Under the pieces are notes generated by a model. It was given only the letters and a program-made list of their open reading frames with translations, was not told where the DNA came from and searched no databases. The position numbers were made by a program, and so were the translations under genes. A stretch of DNA of 64,000 nucleotides from Durusdinium trenchii (lineage: Eukaryota; Sar; Dinophyceae; Suessiales; Symbiodiniaceae): assembly GCA_963970005.1 (NCBI GenBank), contig CAXAMN010026761.1, forward strand, positions 237,250-301,249, read 5' to 3'. Within the stretch, counting starts at the first letter, position 1. Each line of letters starts with the position of its first letter. Below, one piece after another: positions 33,401 to 44,022 of this stretch.

Positions 33401-33508
33401 ATCCAAACAGCACATCCACCTACACACCAAAAGCGCCCCCGAACTTGCTGTGTGGTGTAGACAGCAGAACAAACGGTGATCAGCGTAGGTAGGCATAGGT
33501 GCTTCAGC
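30495..33508. other. Probable intron or intergenic DNA
   Basis: Lies between two EF-hand exons on the minus strand. It holds TA microsatellites at 31079-31095 and 33120-33135, a tandem repeat at 31688-31816, and a 201-codon plus frame (32280-32885) overlapped by open minus frames. None is recognisable. Confidence 0.4.
31688..31816 (+). repeat. ~25-bp tandem repeat
   Basis: About five units of form AGTGAATCCCTTGGGGTGG plus TCCTG, with variants AGATCCCTTGGGGTGGTCC. The first unit is the most diverged. Confidence 0.8.
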
Positions 33509-33589
33509 CTGCTCGAACTCCTCAAACGACAATCTTCCATCACCGTTCTTGTCCAGCGACAAGAACTCCTGACCGCCGGAACAGCGATT
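33509..33589 (-). CDS. Exon encoding an EF-hand (calcium-binding)
   Basis: The minus strand reads NRCSGGQEFLSLDKNGDGRL then SFEEFEQ. The loop D-K-N-G-D-G-R-L-S-F-E-E (33553-33518) is canonical: Asp at 1 and 5, Asn at 3, Gly at 6, Leu at 8, Glu at 12. The upstream edge follows CCCAG (or GGTCAG, giving a shorter exon). GAGCAG|GCTGAAG is a possible GC donor, a donor type common in dinoflagellates. The open frame continues beyond, so the 3' edge is uncertain. Together with the exon at 30388-30494 it points to a multi-EF-hand gene on the minus strand with multi-kilobase introns. Confidence 0.6.
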
Positions 33590-33902
33590 CTGGGAATTTT
33601 TTCAGTGCACTTCAACACCACGTGCCACAGAACAGTCAGACTTCACGTAGATCTCCACGCATCCAGAACTGGGTTTGCATTGAGCAAATCCGCCCTACTC
33701 CGCCGTCGGATGCAGCGCGCCGCGTGAAAAAAACACCGCAGCCCTCGACCGGATCGATGATCGAAATCGATGGCAGGAGACTCCTGCTGTCGACTGTTAC
33801 ACCCCTGAACGCACCAAGAATGCACCAAGAATTGGAGTCATGTCATAGTACAACGTTCCCATCTCACGGAACTCCAGGAAAAAGATTGGAAGGTGCCCTC
33901 AC

Positions 33903-34065
33903 CTTTCTGCACACTGCATGAGTGGTCATGTTCCTCAACTGTCCCATACAACTTGGGGCAGTGAATTTGGGTGAAATCCCACCAGTCCGCCGCAGGCATG
34001 CTGCCCCCACCAATCCCCGACTCCAATTCCACCTCCAAGCTCTGCCGCACCATGGGCACTGTCAG
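33903..34065 (-). CDS. Possible exon upstream of the EF-hand exons
   Basis: The minus frame reads LTVPMVRQSLEVELESGIGG, then GSMPAADWWDFTQIHCPKLY and GTVEEHDHSCSVQK. Codon use is strongly biased to G/C endings (GTG, TTG, GAG, CCC, AAG), more like real coding DNA than its neighbours. CTGACAG precedes it and AAAG|GTGAGG follows as possible splice sites. It lies about 0.3 kb upstream of the 33509-33589 exon on the same strand, so it may be part of the same gene. I recognise no domain, and the splice phase to the next exon is unresolved. Confidence 0.4.
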
Positions 34066-34256
34066 CCTATGGTGCTCGTGGTTTTTGGGGGCACCCTCCC
34101 GTGGTGGTTCTCCCGTGGTTTTCAAGGACACCCGAGAGGTGCCAAGAGATCGGCAGAGCATCCCGAATAGTAGCAAAGATTGATCCCCAGTTCATATCCA
34201 AATGTAGGATCATGATGGATCATATATATATATACAGTATATATGTGCCTATAATG

Positions 34257-34320
34257 GCCTAGGGATCCAATATGATCCAATCACCTTCTTCAGGAGGTGT
34301 GTGGATCCCTGCCTAGGGAT
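34257..34320 (+). repeat. Hairpin element, copy K
   Basis: Bounded by GGCCTAGGGATCC and GGATCCCTGCCTAGGGA. GGATCCAATCACCT pairs largely with AGGTGTGTGGATCC around TCTTCAGG. It is a one-hairpin form with its own stem. Confidence 0.65.
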
Positions 34321-37300
34321 AGATAGATGGCTATATTTCATACATGGAGTGTCTGTGAGCGGTCACCGGTGCTGTCAGGAGGAAAAAAGCACTTCCCTCA
34401 ACAGCCGTGGCAGAAGAACGCCCTTGTCGGGTCCAGTGTTGGGGGCGGAGAAGGTGAGAAGACCTTGGGGGCTTCGAAGTGCCTGGCACGGACCTTTTGG
34501 GTCGCTCCAAATAGGAAGCACTCCCGAACCCGCGTGAGACCGGAGGCCGAGGCCGAAGCTGAGGGGGTCGCCGTTGGCACCGTCGGGATACGATCCGGCC
34601 CGATGCCCTGCAGGAACCCTGGCCGGTGCTTCTTCGCGAGCTCGCTGCAGGTGGCGAAGCTGAGCCTCGTGGCGAAGCAGAGCGGCTCAGCTTAATGCTG
34701 CCCTGGGAAAGGGGGGTGGCACTGGGCTTTTGAGGAGGTCTTTTGGGGTGAATGTATGCGAATATAAGGATCTCAACTGCTTCTACCATCACCAAGCAGT
34801 TTAGAATTGGTGATTCGATGGTAAAACATGGTAAAACATGGTAACACTATAGTAATCTATAGTATTATAGTTTATGGGATCCCAGGATCTAGAAACCACG
34901 CACCAGAAGGGCCCTAGCTAGTGCTGGTAAAGAAAGACTATGAAAGACTACATTCGAACCACAATGGGACCAGTCAAGAGCAACACTGAAATGTTTCACC
35001 AAAGACTTACTGGCTGAAAGAGCCTAAAAGAGACCGAGGTCAAATTCTGGAAAAACTAATCCCATCCTTTTGTTGTGTTTCTTCCGTAAGAATCCGGGCC
35101 CTCAAACGAGTAGGGTTTGGTTCGGGTCCGGACCCCTGCTAAGAGGTCGGGCCCGACCCCTGCCATGCAAAGCCGGTACAGCGTTGTGTCTATTTGTGAT
35201 TTTCACAGTCCGGTCAGATGATCGACGGTTGCTTCGCATGGTTCGAAGCCATTTTCATCGTCCGGACTCAGCTGGGAACAAATAGCTCAACAAACGTCAA
35301 CAAATGCTTCTTCCACCCTGAAAGAACCCTCAGGAAGGTGCTCCAAACTGGGTTACTTAAGACGCAAATTAACAAACAGCTGGCCAGCCGATAGAAAATG
35401 AAACAGTCGATGTTGTCTGCGTCCCAGCCTCTCGCCGAGACGTGAAAAAATTGATCGAACCGTCATGGAAGAACATTGACCTCAACATCCCACCTTCCAC
35501 GTCCCCATCTCCTTCCAGAGACATGGAATTGGTTCCTTGATCCTCTCCCTTCCCGTTGGTGGCTCTCCAAACATCCACAACACCCAACATCTTCAGGTGA
35601 CCACCTGATCTTCAAATCACCAGCTGGTCTGCGCTCCCCACCGCGCTGTCGGTCGGCCCTCAAGGGCCCCCAGGTCCCCAGGCTCTCGTCCATGTCGCTC
35701 GTGCTGGCCATCGTCTGGGGCGACCGCCCGCGGGGGCGATAGCGACGCCGGGGCGGACGCGCGACCGGCCCCGCTGTTCGGTGATCCGCAAAAGGACTCG
35801 CAACGATGGAGATGGAGGCTCGTATACACCAGCACCTGACTCTGTCTCCGAAATGGACTCTTGTGGATGTTGCAGACTGAAAAGTGGCAGGTGGTGGTGA
35901 CCTGTGGTGAATTAAGGGTGCCGGTATGAAGAGATTTTACACCCCAAATCACAGTAGGTTTGGTATGGCAGTGAGAGTCTAGAGCGTGAGGCATTCATTC
36001 CACTGGCTTCGGACCCGGCCAGGGGTCCGATGCGGTGCCTGCGGGGGCCGCTTCTTGCATCCGATGCCTTGGAGGTTGCCGTCGTGTGACAGACTTCCGC
36101 CCACCCAAAGACTCTATGGAGCCCTCTTCCATGCCCTCTTCCACCCCAAGGGCTTCGGTGTTTGGAGCCCTCTTCCACCGGGGTCAGTGAACCGTAGCCA
36201 GCGGTTGTTTGTTTAGGTCCCCCCTGTAGGCGGGTGTACCCAGGCGGTACGGTAAGCGGTACGGCACAGGAATCACCGATCTGTGCGGCGGTTTCAGAGA
36301 TCTGAGGGCATGGGATATCTCAACCGTCTCAAAACTAACATGGCCATCTCTACCTGGACCCTCCAGTTCGGCCCGCGTAGGCCCTAGAAAATGGGACCAT
36401 GACTATGACATACTATGACCCATTTTGACCCCAAAAAAGAAACCAGATAGTTACTGGGGCCCCAAGTTGCGAGGTAGAAAGAACAGGTCGACTCCAGGTA
36501 GAAACGTGAGTAGCCCACGACTGATTGTCCCTCCGTGACTTGGATTTGCTGAAAGAACGTTCCGGGACTTCCCGCGCCTTCTTGAGTCAGGCATCCAACA
36601 TAGCTACATAGCTAGGAACAGCGTAGAAGCTCGGATGTGCTAGGCCTCTTCCATCATCTTCCCCACATGGAACTCACAACATGCACCGTCTTAAGTCACC
36701 TTGGGTGGTGATGTCGTGAAAACACTCCCTTGCGGGGGGGATCTCACCCGAGGTCGATCTCCGGTGTTCCGCCATCGACTGCGTGACCAAACCTGCTTCA
36801 GCGACTTGGGAATACAAACACTCGCAAAGGACCATCTACAGTGGGTCAATCTGTTTCTGTTCACCAGTGAACAAGAAACTGGCGAACGCATGCGAACCGT
36901 GGGGAACTTCAATCCTGGCTTCTGTTGCATGGAAAGGTTCTCTTGTTTCAGTCTTCTACATGGCCGGGTCATGTCAATGAGAGCCGTTTCCTCCCACTGC
37001 GCATGGCACATGCTGCGCCATGCCCATGGCGCGGCCCCAAAAACCACCAACGACCCGTCAGCGAGGATGAACCAACATGAAGCAACAGGCCTTTGACGGG
37101 ACAGTTCTTTCGACCCTGGTCAGTCTCTGGGTACACCAAAGCCCTAAACCGCTGGCCGTCACCTGTCTGGTTCGACCTGCCAGGTACACCCAACGCGACC
37201 TTTGGGAGACCGGGTCGACCTGTTGGAGGATGCCGGTACATGAAGACCTGGTGAGAATTGGTGGTCAATAGCTGGATGATGCTGGATGCATGTTTGGGGG

Positions 37301-38320
37301 AAAGCAATTGAGGCGTTTCGCTGATCACAGATCCACCTGTAGATCCTATAGTGCTGGGTATCCTGGCTGGAGACCTATAAGCGGTGGGCTGGGTTGTCCA
37401 GCTAGGTGACCTCAAATGGAGGGCAGCTTCTAGACACAAAAGTGTCCGATGGGACCACCTCAAAGTTCCTTTCGTCCTTCACAATGGAGACACGGAGATT
37501 CACGCAAAAACTTCACCAAGTCAGAGACTAACTCAACCAATCTTTACACCAACTTCTGCCCTTGAGCAAAGTCAAAGACTAACTACACCAATCTGCCCTT
37601 CTTCGACCTGCAACAGGGCCTTAACCTCCGCCCCCAGTCGGAGACTACCTATACACCCACGACTCTTCTGCCCTTCTACTGATCCACGGACCACGTGAGC
37701 ACCGACCCCGGAATCGAGCCCGTGAACCCCGCGGAACGGGAATCGGACACCGCGCGGGACACGACCGGGTCACGCCGACATTCGATGGTTCTTCTTGGAG
37801 CCCATCGGGCCCACCACCGTGGTCTTCCTGGCGGTTGGCACCAGAGAGCCCGAAGGGTTGCAGGAGGACCCGTGGCGCTCGAAGAAAAGCGGTGTTTTGG
37901 GGGGGGTGAAGAGGAGTCTCCATGCGCAGGATGGAGCTTGTTGTTGGCATGAAGGGCTCATGAAGGGGCATGTCTTGGGGAAGCAACATGGCTAAGATAG
38001 AATCTTGACACCAAGTGAATGGAGCTGGACGGTTTTGGCGCTTTGCAGAACTTTTGACAAACCCTTGGACACCCAACCGAATGAGCTCATCAACTTGTCC
38101 ACCATATCTCTCACTGAAACCGCCGGAAACCCTACCGTGTGGCTCCGTATATAAATCCACTCTAAAGATGAACCCAACTTTCCGCCTGTTGAGGATCGGG
38201 AAAAACAAAAACATCCCCACTCATCCCCATGTGCCAACATCCTCTCGATCTTTCCTTTGGTGATTTCAACTCGCTTGAAATATCATCCCTATCGATTACC
38301 TTAGAGGGGGCGTCACCTAA
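34321..38320. other. No firm gene; one tandem repeat
   Basis: GC-rich patches at 34430-34690 and 35620-35780 have long frames on both strands that I cannot tell apart. A degenerate three-unit repeat lies at 37515-37682. Minus frames at 36691-37050, 36969-37463 and 37645-38220 are open but unrecognised. Confidence 0.4.
37515..37682 (+). repeat. Degenerate tandem repeat, three units
   Basis: Units carry AGTCAGAGACTAACTCAACC, AGTCAAAGACTAACTACACC and AGTCGGAGACTACCTATACACC, each followed by a CTTCTGCCCTT-like word. Confidence 0.6.
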
Positions 38321-38830
38321 TTGTAAGTTACAATTTCCTAGGTTTGATACCTCAAAACATGTAACTTGCAAATACTAATTTGCCTGACAAATTGTAACTT
38401 ACAATTGTGAGACTTCTGAATTGGTCAGACATCCAATAGGCCAGAAAAATGTAACTTACATTTATCCAAAAATGTAAGTTACATGTTTGAGGCTTCATTG
38501 AATAGTATTGCATTTCTCAACATGTCAAAGCAGAATCAGCAGTTTTTTTTCCGGCGCCAGGAAAAGTCGGAGGGGGTTGAAAATGCAACTACACACGTCG
38601 GAGGCAGTAAGTTACATGTTTTTCACCCCCCCCTTTTAAGCAGGAAGTTACATTTATCCAACCCCCCCAAAGTGAGTGGTTTGGGGGGATAAATGTATAT
38701 GTAAAGGTCTCCCACGTTCTAAGTTACATTTTTGAGCACCCCCCCCTTCCAAAGGACGTCAAGGGGGGTGAACTTACAATAAAAACCACTTTTAGGGGGG
38801 ACGTCCCCCCCTCAATGTAAGTGAGATTTG
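38321..38830 (+). repeat. Cluster of GTAACTTAC/GTAAGTTAC palindromes
   Basis: Ten occurrences of TTGTAAGTTACAA or close forms: 38321, 38359, 38392, 38449, 38471, 38606, 38644, 38720, 38770 and 38814. Many sit beside C or G runs, and one pair (38645-38703) forms a larger hairpin TTACATTTATCC / GGATAAATGTA across a CCCCCCC/GGGGGG stem. No coding frame is implied. Confidence 0.75.
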
Positions 38831-39812
38831 TGACGGTCCCCCCCCTCAACTCCGGTAAGGGGGTAGGGATGAAATATCTTGAAACCGCCAGTGGGATCGA
38901 TCATCTCAAGTAAAGGTCGACAAGGAACATCCACAGACTCCAAAACAAAAAGGCTGTGACTCCAAAAGATGGTTTTCACGCCGATTCGATCCAAAACAAA
39001 AGATGAGACCATCCTTCGTAAAGGTGGTGTAAAATCCTCAAGGCAGCTGCTTCTTCGGGATCTTTCGGCTATGAAGTGAATGGATGGCCACGAATTCGGC
39101 ATCTGCATGGCATCTGTCGGACCCACTCTCAGTCTGTTCGGACCGGCCTTGGCCCGTTCGAACCTGACTTGGCCAGTTTGGGACAGATCTGGACGACTTG
39201 GCCCATCACTTGATGGGACTGGCATAAATCAAGCCTCCACATGTAGAAAGGATCATTATCTTGGAAATGGGACTGGCATGGTGATGGGAATGGCATCAAA
39301 CAAGACACACATTGACCCCATGTCCGATGTGGTTAAATCATACACCTGGAATGTTGAAAAAATTGGATGCCAGGGTTTCCTGTCACGACCAGGTCTGAAA
39401 AAACGAAAAAAGGTGGATTGTCGGACAGTAAAACGCGTCGGTTTTGCGCCGCTTACGCGCGTGGCGCGTCAGTCTGCAGGTTTCATCTATTATATAGCCA
39501 TGCAGGAGTAGGAGTAAGAGGTTTCAATGTGTTCGCCCTCCGCGATTCAGCCGATCTCTACGATTCAGCCCAGCCGCGCTTGCTGACCTTGTGGAAATCC
39601 TGGCGAACATGACGAAATGACACACCAGGCCCTTTCAGGTCAAGTGGTTTGGGCTCCGAGTAGTGTAAAACGACGTGGAACTTCCGCAAGAGACTGGTGT
39701 TGGGTGGCGAATCTCTTCCGAACTCAGTGATCTTTTCCATGTGGTTGACTGCAGGGCGTTGGTACCACAAAGGGCATCGGTTTTTTCACTTGGACTCTAT
39801 ATATATATATAC
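38831..39812. other. No gene recognised
   Basis: Contains GGACTGGCAT words at 39217-39290 and overlapping short frames on both strands. A TA run lies at 39798-39812. Confidence 0.45.
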
Positions 39813-39887
39813 GCTAGCCTTCCAACCACCATTGATTTAATGCTCTTCACGGAACCACCATTGCTTTAGTAAGGATTTTACACTTCC
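39813..39887 (+). repeat. Dispersed repeat (CTAGCCTTCCAACCACC), copy 1
   Basis: Contains GCTAGCCTTCCAACCACCAT, TGATTTAAT, then ACCACCATTGCTTTAGTAAG and GATTTTACACT. The inverted counterpart is at 54790-54912. Confidence 0.55.
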
Positions 39888-40339
39888 AATATCTACCAAT
39901 GAAAATATAATAGTCTGGGAAGGTTAGGGTATACGTTCACCGATGGGTCTACTCCAGAATGGCTAGACAAGTCATAAATCCACTTCCCAAAGGTGAAGAT
40001 GGTGGAAAGTGTGTTTGGGTAAGTCCGTGCCAAACAATAGAAGTGTAAGTGTGTTGGGTAAGTCCGTGCCAAACATGGTAAGTCCGTGCAACACACTTTT
40101 TCCAAACATGGGTTTACCATCATGTGTAGGGAAAAAGGCAACATGATGGTGTAAACATGCCAAACAATTCGCTTGGAGGGACAGACCACCAGCGGCAGCC
40201 AGCGAACCGAGGCCACACCGGTGCGCCCAACGGCTTCGTTTTCCAGTGACATCGGTATAACCAAGGAAGAGTGACGGAACCATGGACCGTATATATTGAA
40301 AAAAGGGAAACAATTCAGATGTAGATGTCACTTATGCCG

Positions 40340-40510
40340 TATAAATGTTGTTGTTGGGGTGGGTTGTTGTGTGGGCCTTTGTGGTTGTATTGTTTTTGTT
40401 GTTGTTGCTATGATGGTGGCGGCGGCTGTTTCTCTTGCGTTGCGTTGGGTTGTGGTTGTGGTTGTGGTTGTGGTGGCCGTCGTTGTCGTTCTACTCTTGT
40501 TGCGGTCACC
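40340..40510 (+). repeat. GTT/TGG-rich simple sequence
   Basis: Long stretches of GTTGTT, TTGTGG and GTTGTGGTTGTG on the plus strand. The open frames here (poly-Val, poly-Thr) are by-products of the repeat. Confidence 0.75.
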
Positions 40511-41972
40511 GTCTGCTTCGGCAACCAATATAAATCTATTTTGTTTCAACCAAAAAGTCTAGTGCGGCAACAAAGACCTTGAGTGTGGCGACTAAAAGAA
40601 CAATCATCCTGCATGTTTTCTTTTTCTCTGGAGTGAGGGCTCTTCACGCCGGTTCCGCGGGTGGCCTGTGCCTTGGGTGCCCTCCAATGTACTCCACGCA
40701 CTGGCAGGCAATTTGTCTGCGGATCTGGTCCTCTGCTGCTTGATCTCCGCGGTCCCTTCTGTGCGGTCCATTGTGATAGCGCAGTTGGGAAGAGAGCAGA
40801 GGACCTGCAGGGCATACCCCCAAAAACTTCATAACATGTTCGACCCTCGAATAAGATGACAGAGTCCCGCGAGCGCTGCGGATGTCCTTACCTTTCCTTC
40901 CGACTCACGTCTTCCATGTCTCTCTTCACATTTTCTTCCAACTCGTGTCTTCTGTGTCTTTCTTCACTGTGGCTTTCAACTCCCGTCTTCCGTGTCACTT
41001 GCTGCTTTGGTGAGCATCATGTATGAAGGGCGCAAAAGGCTAGAAGGCAAAGCCCTGTCAGGCCAGGTTGCATCAAATGTAGCTGAAACCCGGCCACTCC
41101 TGCTTGCGCTTCTTGCCTACCTTCTCTTTTCCCTGACCTGCTGAATCGTCACACGGTCCACCCACTGTCGTATAGATACTTCACATGCCTGCACCAGCCA
41201 ATCACATGGAATTGCAGCCTGGACGGCTCATCGACTGGCACGGCTGCAAAGGTCACACAAGCTTTGGTTGAGCCTTGGTTCTCCAGCTTTCCAACAGGGA
41301 ACTTCTCGAAGCCTGGAACCATGAGGACATGGAGTTTCGGCTGGCCGGTGCGGCGGGCGATGGCCGTTCGTGGGCAGCCGAGCGCCTGTGATTGGACTTC
41401 TTCAACTTGAGATACCCATCCGTCATTTTGGACAGAGACCGCATTGCCGCCTGCAGCCTGTGAGTAATGGTTCCAAGGAAAACTAAAAATGAAACCTCAT
41501 CTGGTCAATCAGGAACAGCCAACTGACGGAGGCCAAGCAGTGGCGGGTGAACCAAGAAAAACACAATGCGACAAGGCGCTGCGCCTCCCGTTCGAGCAGC
41601 TCTGTTTCGAATTAATGATGCAGGGCGCCATCTGGCGGGCGACATTCTACGCCAGAATCTGTTTCCACACATAGGCATCGAACGATGGGAATGGTTGGGA
41701 GCAAGGCATCAAAAGCTTGGAGCACGGTCAAGCACGATGGTCTTGACCGCCTACCTTACTTAGGTTGGCTCCGCGCTCCTCCAATGTGGACAAGCAAGAT
41801 GAATCCACGAAAGCTCACCCAATCTGGATTCGAGACCTTCTCTGTTTGTGCCATTTTGTGCCCAACGCTTAGGGAAAGCAGGCACCAGCGTGCCACGCTG
41901 CGAAAGCCCGGGATCAAACTAGTTCGAACGAAATATGTGGAGTATAACTAATATAGTGGCTGGTAGTTAGCA
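40511..41972. other. No gene recognised
   Basis: Contains CTTCCAACTC and CTTCCGTGTCTCTT-like words iterated three times at 40905-41000 (TCTTCCATGTC, TCTTCTGTGTC, TCTTCCGTGTC). Otherwise short frames only. Confidence 0.45.
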
Positions 41973-42044
41973 TTTGTAGTAGAAGTAGTAGTAGTAGAAG
42001 AAAAAGTAGTGTGTAGACGTAAAAGTAGCAGTGGTGGCAGTAAT

Positions 42045-42085
<41 letters not shown>

Positions 42086-42086
42086 C

Positions 42087-42126
<40 letters not shown>

Positions 42127-42146
42127 AGTAGCAAGTAGCAAGTAGT
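41973..42146 (+). repeat. AGT/AGC triplet tract 1
   Basis: Mixed AGT and AGA triplets, an AGC run at about 42045-42082, then an AGT run at about 42087-42126, followed by AAGTAGC variants. Confidence 0.9.
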
Positions 42147-42206
42147 AAGTAGTACTGTAGTCAGTACTAAGTAGTAAGTACTCAGTAGTCAGAAGTAGGA
42201 AGTAGG

Positions 42207-42299
42207 TAGTGGTGGTGGTAGTAGTAGTAGTAGCACTGGTAGTAGGTAGTGGTAGTGGTAGTGGTAGTGGTAGTGGTAGTGGTAGTGGTAGTGGTAGTG

Positions 42300-42333
<34 letters not shown>

Positions 42334-42430
42334 CAGTAGCAGTAGCAGTCGCAGTCGCAGGAGCAGGAGCAGCAGCAGTAGCAGTCGCAGGTGCAGCAGA
42401 AGTAGCAGTGGCCGCAGCAGCAGTTGTTGT
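42207..42430 (+). repeat. GGTAGT/AGT/AGC triplet tract 2
   Basis: About nine GGTAGT hexamers, then AGT, AGC and CGC-containing triplets. Open in several frames as poly-Val, poly-Ser or poly-Thr only. Confidence 0.9.
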
Positions 42431-42490
42431 TGTCGTTGTTGTTAGCAGTCGTCTTAGCATTATAGTATTAGTATTAGTTGTGTTATAGTG

Positions 42491-42491
<1 letters not shown>

Positions 42492-42542
<51 letters not shown>

Positions 42543-42570
42543 CTAGTAGTAGTAGAAGTAGTAGTAGTTG
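42492..42570 (+). repeat. AGT triplet tract 3
   Basis: Nearly pure AGT with one CTA and one AGA interruption, followed to 42800 by GTT- and TGG-rich DNA. Confidence 0.9.
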
Positions 42571-43209
42571 TTGTTGCTGTTGCTTCTGTTGTTGCAGTGC
42601 TACATGGTGTTGTGGTGGGGAGTGGGCCTTTTGTTCTTGTTGTTCTGTTGTGATTGTTGTCGTGATGATGGTGGATCGAGTTGTCGACGTGGGGATCGGT
42701 CTTGCTATTGGCTATTGTTGTGGGTCGTGTGGTTTATTGTGGTGGTGGTCGGTGTTGTTGTTGTTGTTGCCATCGCCGTCGTCGTCGTTGTTGGGTCATG
42801 CTGTTGGATAGCACCAGTTGCCTGTGAGAAGCATGATCAAAGCAGGAGCTTTCTTCTTATCGTTTCTCTTGCACTCATGCTGGCCAGTGGCCGCCTGTGA
42901 GACAAAAGCCTTGAAACCCATCCAAACACCCACAGCGTCCACACAGTTGATCACTCTTCCCATTTATTATTCATGTTGAATCTTCAAAACATGATAAAAC
43001 ATGTAAACAACAACTGTTTCCAACTGATCCAGTCATCTTTGTCGCAAAGAAGCCCCTGCCAACTCAAAAAATGCGCACAACATGTCCAGCCAAACACAAC
43101 TCCAGTGCGGTTCCTAAGAGGTACCGTCTTTCAATGGACACCTACCTGTCTGAAAAGGACAAACTACTGTATACCTGAGCTACCAGGTGATAATTGAAAC
43201 TTCCCAAAC
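42571..43209. other. GT-rich flank then plain sequence
   Basis: 42571-42800 continues the G/T-rich composition of the triplet tracts. After that no repeat or gene is seen. Confidence 0.5.
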
Positions 43210-44022
43210 TTGAAAACTTGGATTTGTCTGAAAATAAATTCCCATGGAAATCCCCAAACTGGGTCAATGGCGCCAGTACTTGGCAAAAACCAAAGAAATC
43301 CGTGGAGGCAAAGCAGTCGAGTCATGACCCACAGATTGCAGTCATTTGTTCAATCCAAACAGTGGAATCTGATGAATCTGAAACAGATTTGGCAACTGCC
43401 GGACGTTTCGATAGACCCATCCAGTGAGGGGATGTGGGACATGGAAGGGGCACCCCCACGGGCGAGGACATCCCATCCCATCCTCCAAGCGCACCCAACT
43501 CCACTGTGGAACTGCTGGTGGATGTGTTCATTGAAACAAGCGAAACCAGCAAATCCCTTGAAACCGTTTTCATCCCACCCCTCTTCTCGCATCACCCGAA
43601 CCTCGACGTTCATGGAATTCGACGAACTGGCAGGATCCTCTGAACGGCGACCGTCGAGCTATGTCTTCTTCGAATTCGAACCCCAGAATGTTTGGATTTG
43701 TGGTCCAGAAGAGGAAAAGACGGATTCACCCATACAAAAAATACCAATCACATCAAATCATCCTAAGCAAAACCAGGAATCTGATTGTTCAAAACAGTAT
43801 CCCACCACTTGGGAATGGTTTAAAACGAACTTCTGCCGCGCTCGAAACACACACCGGATGGGGTACCCCGAGATTTCTTTGGGTGTGGGATGTGGTTCCC
43901 AGATCAACGAACCTATCAAACCAGTAGCAAATCGGACAGGGCATGCCTTCTTCCAAGTAGCAACAAGAAAGTTGCTGATGCTATCACCTTCGTTTCTGGT
44001 CCCAAGTAAGTCTAAAGAATGA
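43210..44022 (+). CDS. Unrecognised 270-codon open frame
   Basis: This is the longest non-repeat, non-transposon frame in the middle of the window. It starts with ATG near a frame of unremarkable composition. The stretch FMEFDELAGSSERRPSSYVF with FEFEPQNVWICGPEEEKTDS looks protein-like, while the rest does not. Other frames over 43322-43643 are also open on both strands, which argues for chance or low stop-codon density. No domain, splice site or partner is identified. It could equally be a long intronic frame. Confidence 0.2.
   Translation: MKTWICLKINSHGNPQTGSMAPVLGKNQRNPWRQSSRVMTHRLQSFVQSKQWNLMNLKQIWQLPDVSIDPSSEGMWDMEGAPPRARTSHPILQAHPTPLWNCWWMCSLKQAKPANPLKPFSSHPSSRITRTSTFMEFDELAGSSERRPSSYVFFEFEPQNVWICGPEEEKTDSPIQKIPITSNHPKQNQESDCSKQYPTTWEWFKTNFCRARNTHRMGYPEISLGVGCGSQINEPIKPVANRTGHAFFQVATRKLLMLSPSFLVPSKSKE

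Noticed and set aside
35235-35250. GGTTCGAAGCC resembling a tRNA B box
   Set aside because: No A box or cloverleaf upstream at the right distance.
42182-42488. Poly-Val, poly-Ser and poly-Thr frames
   Set aside because: Direct translation of triplet microsatellites.
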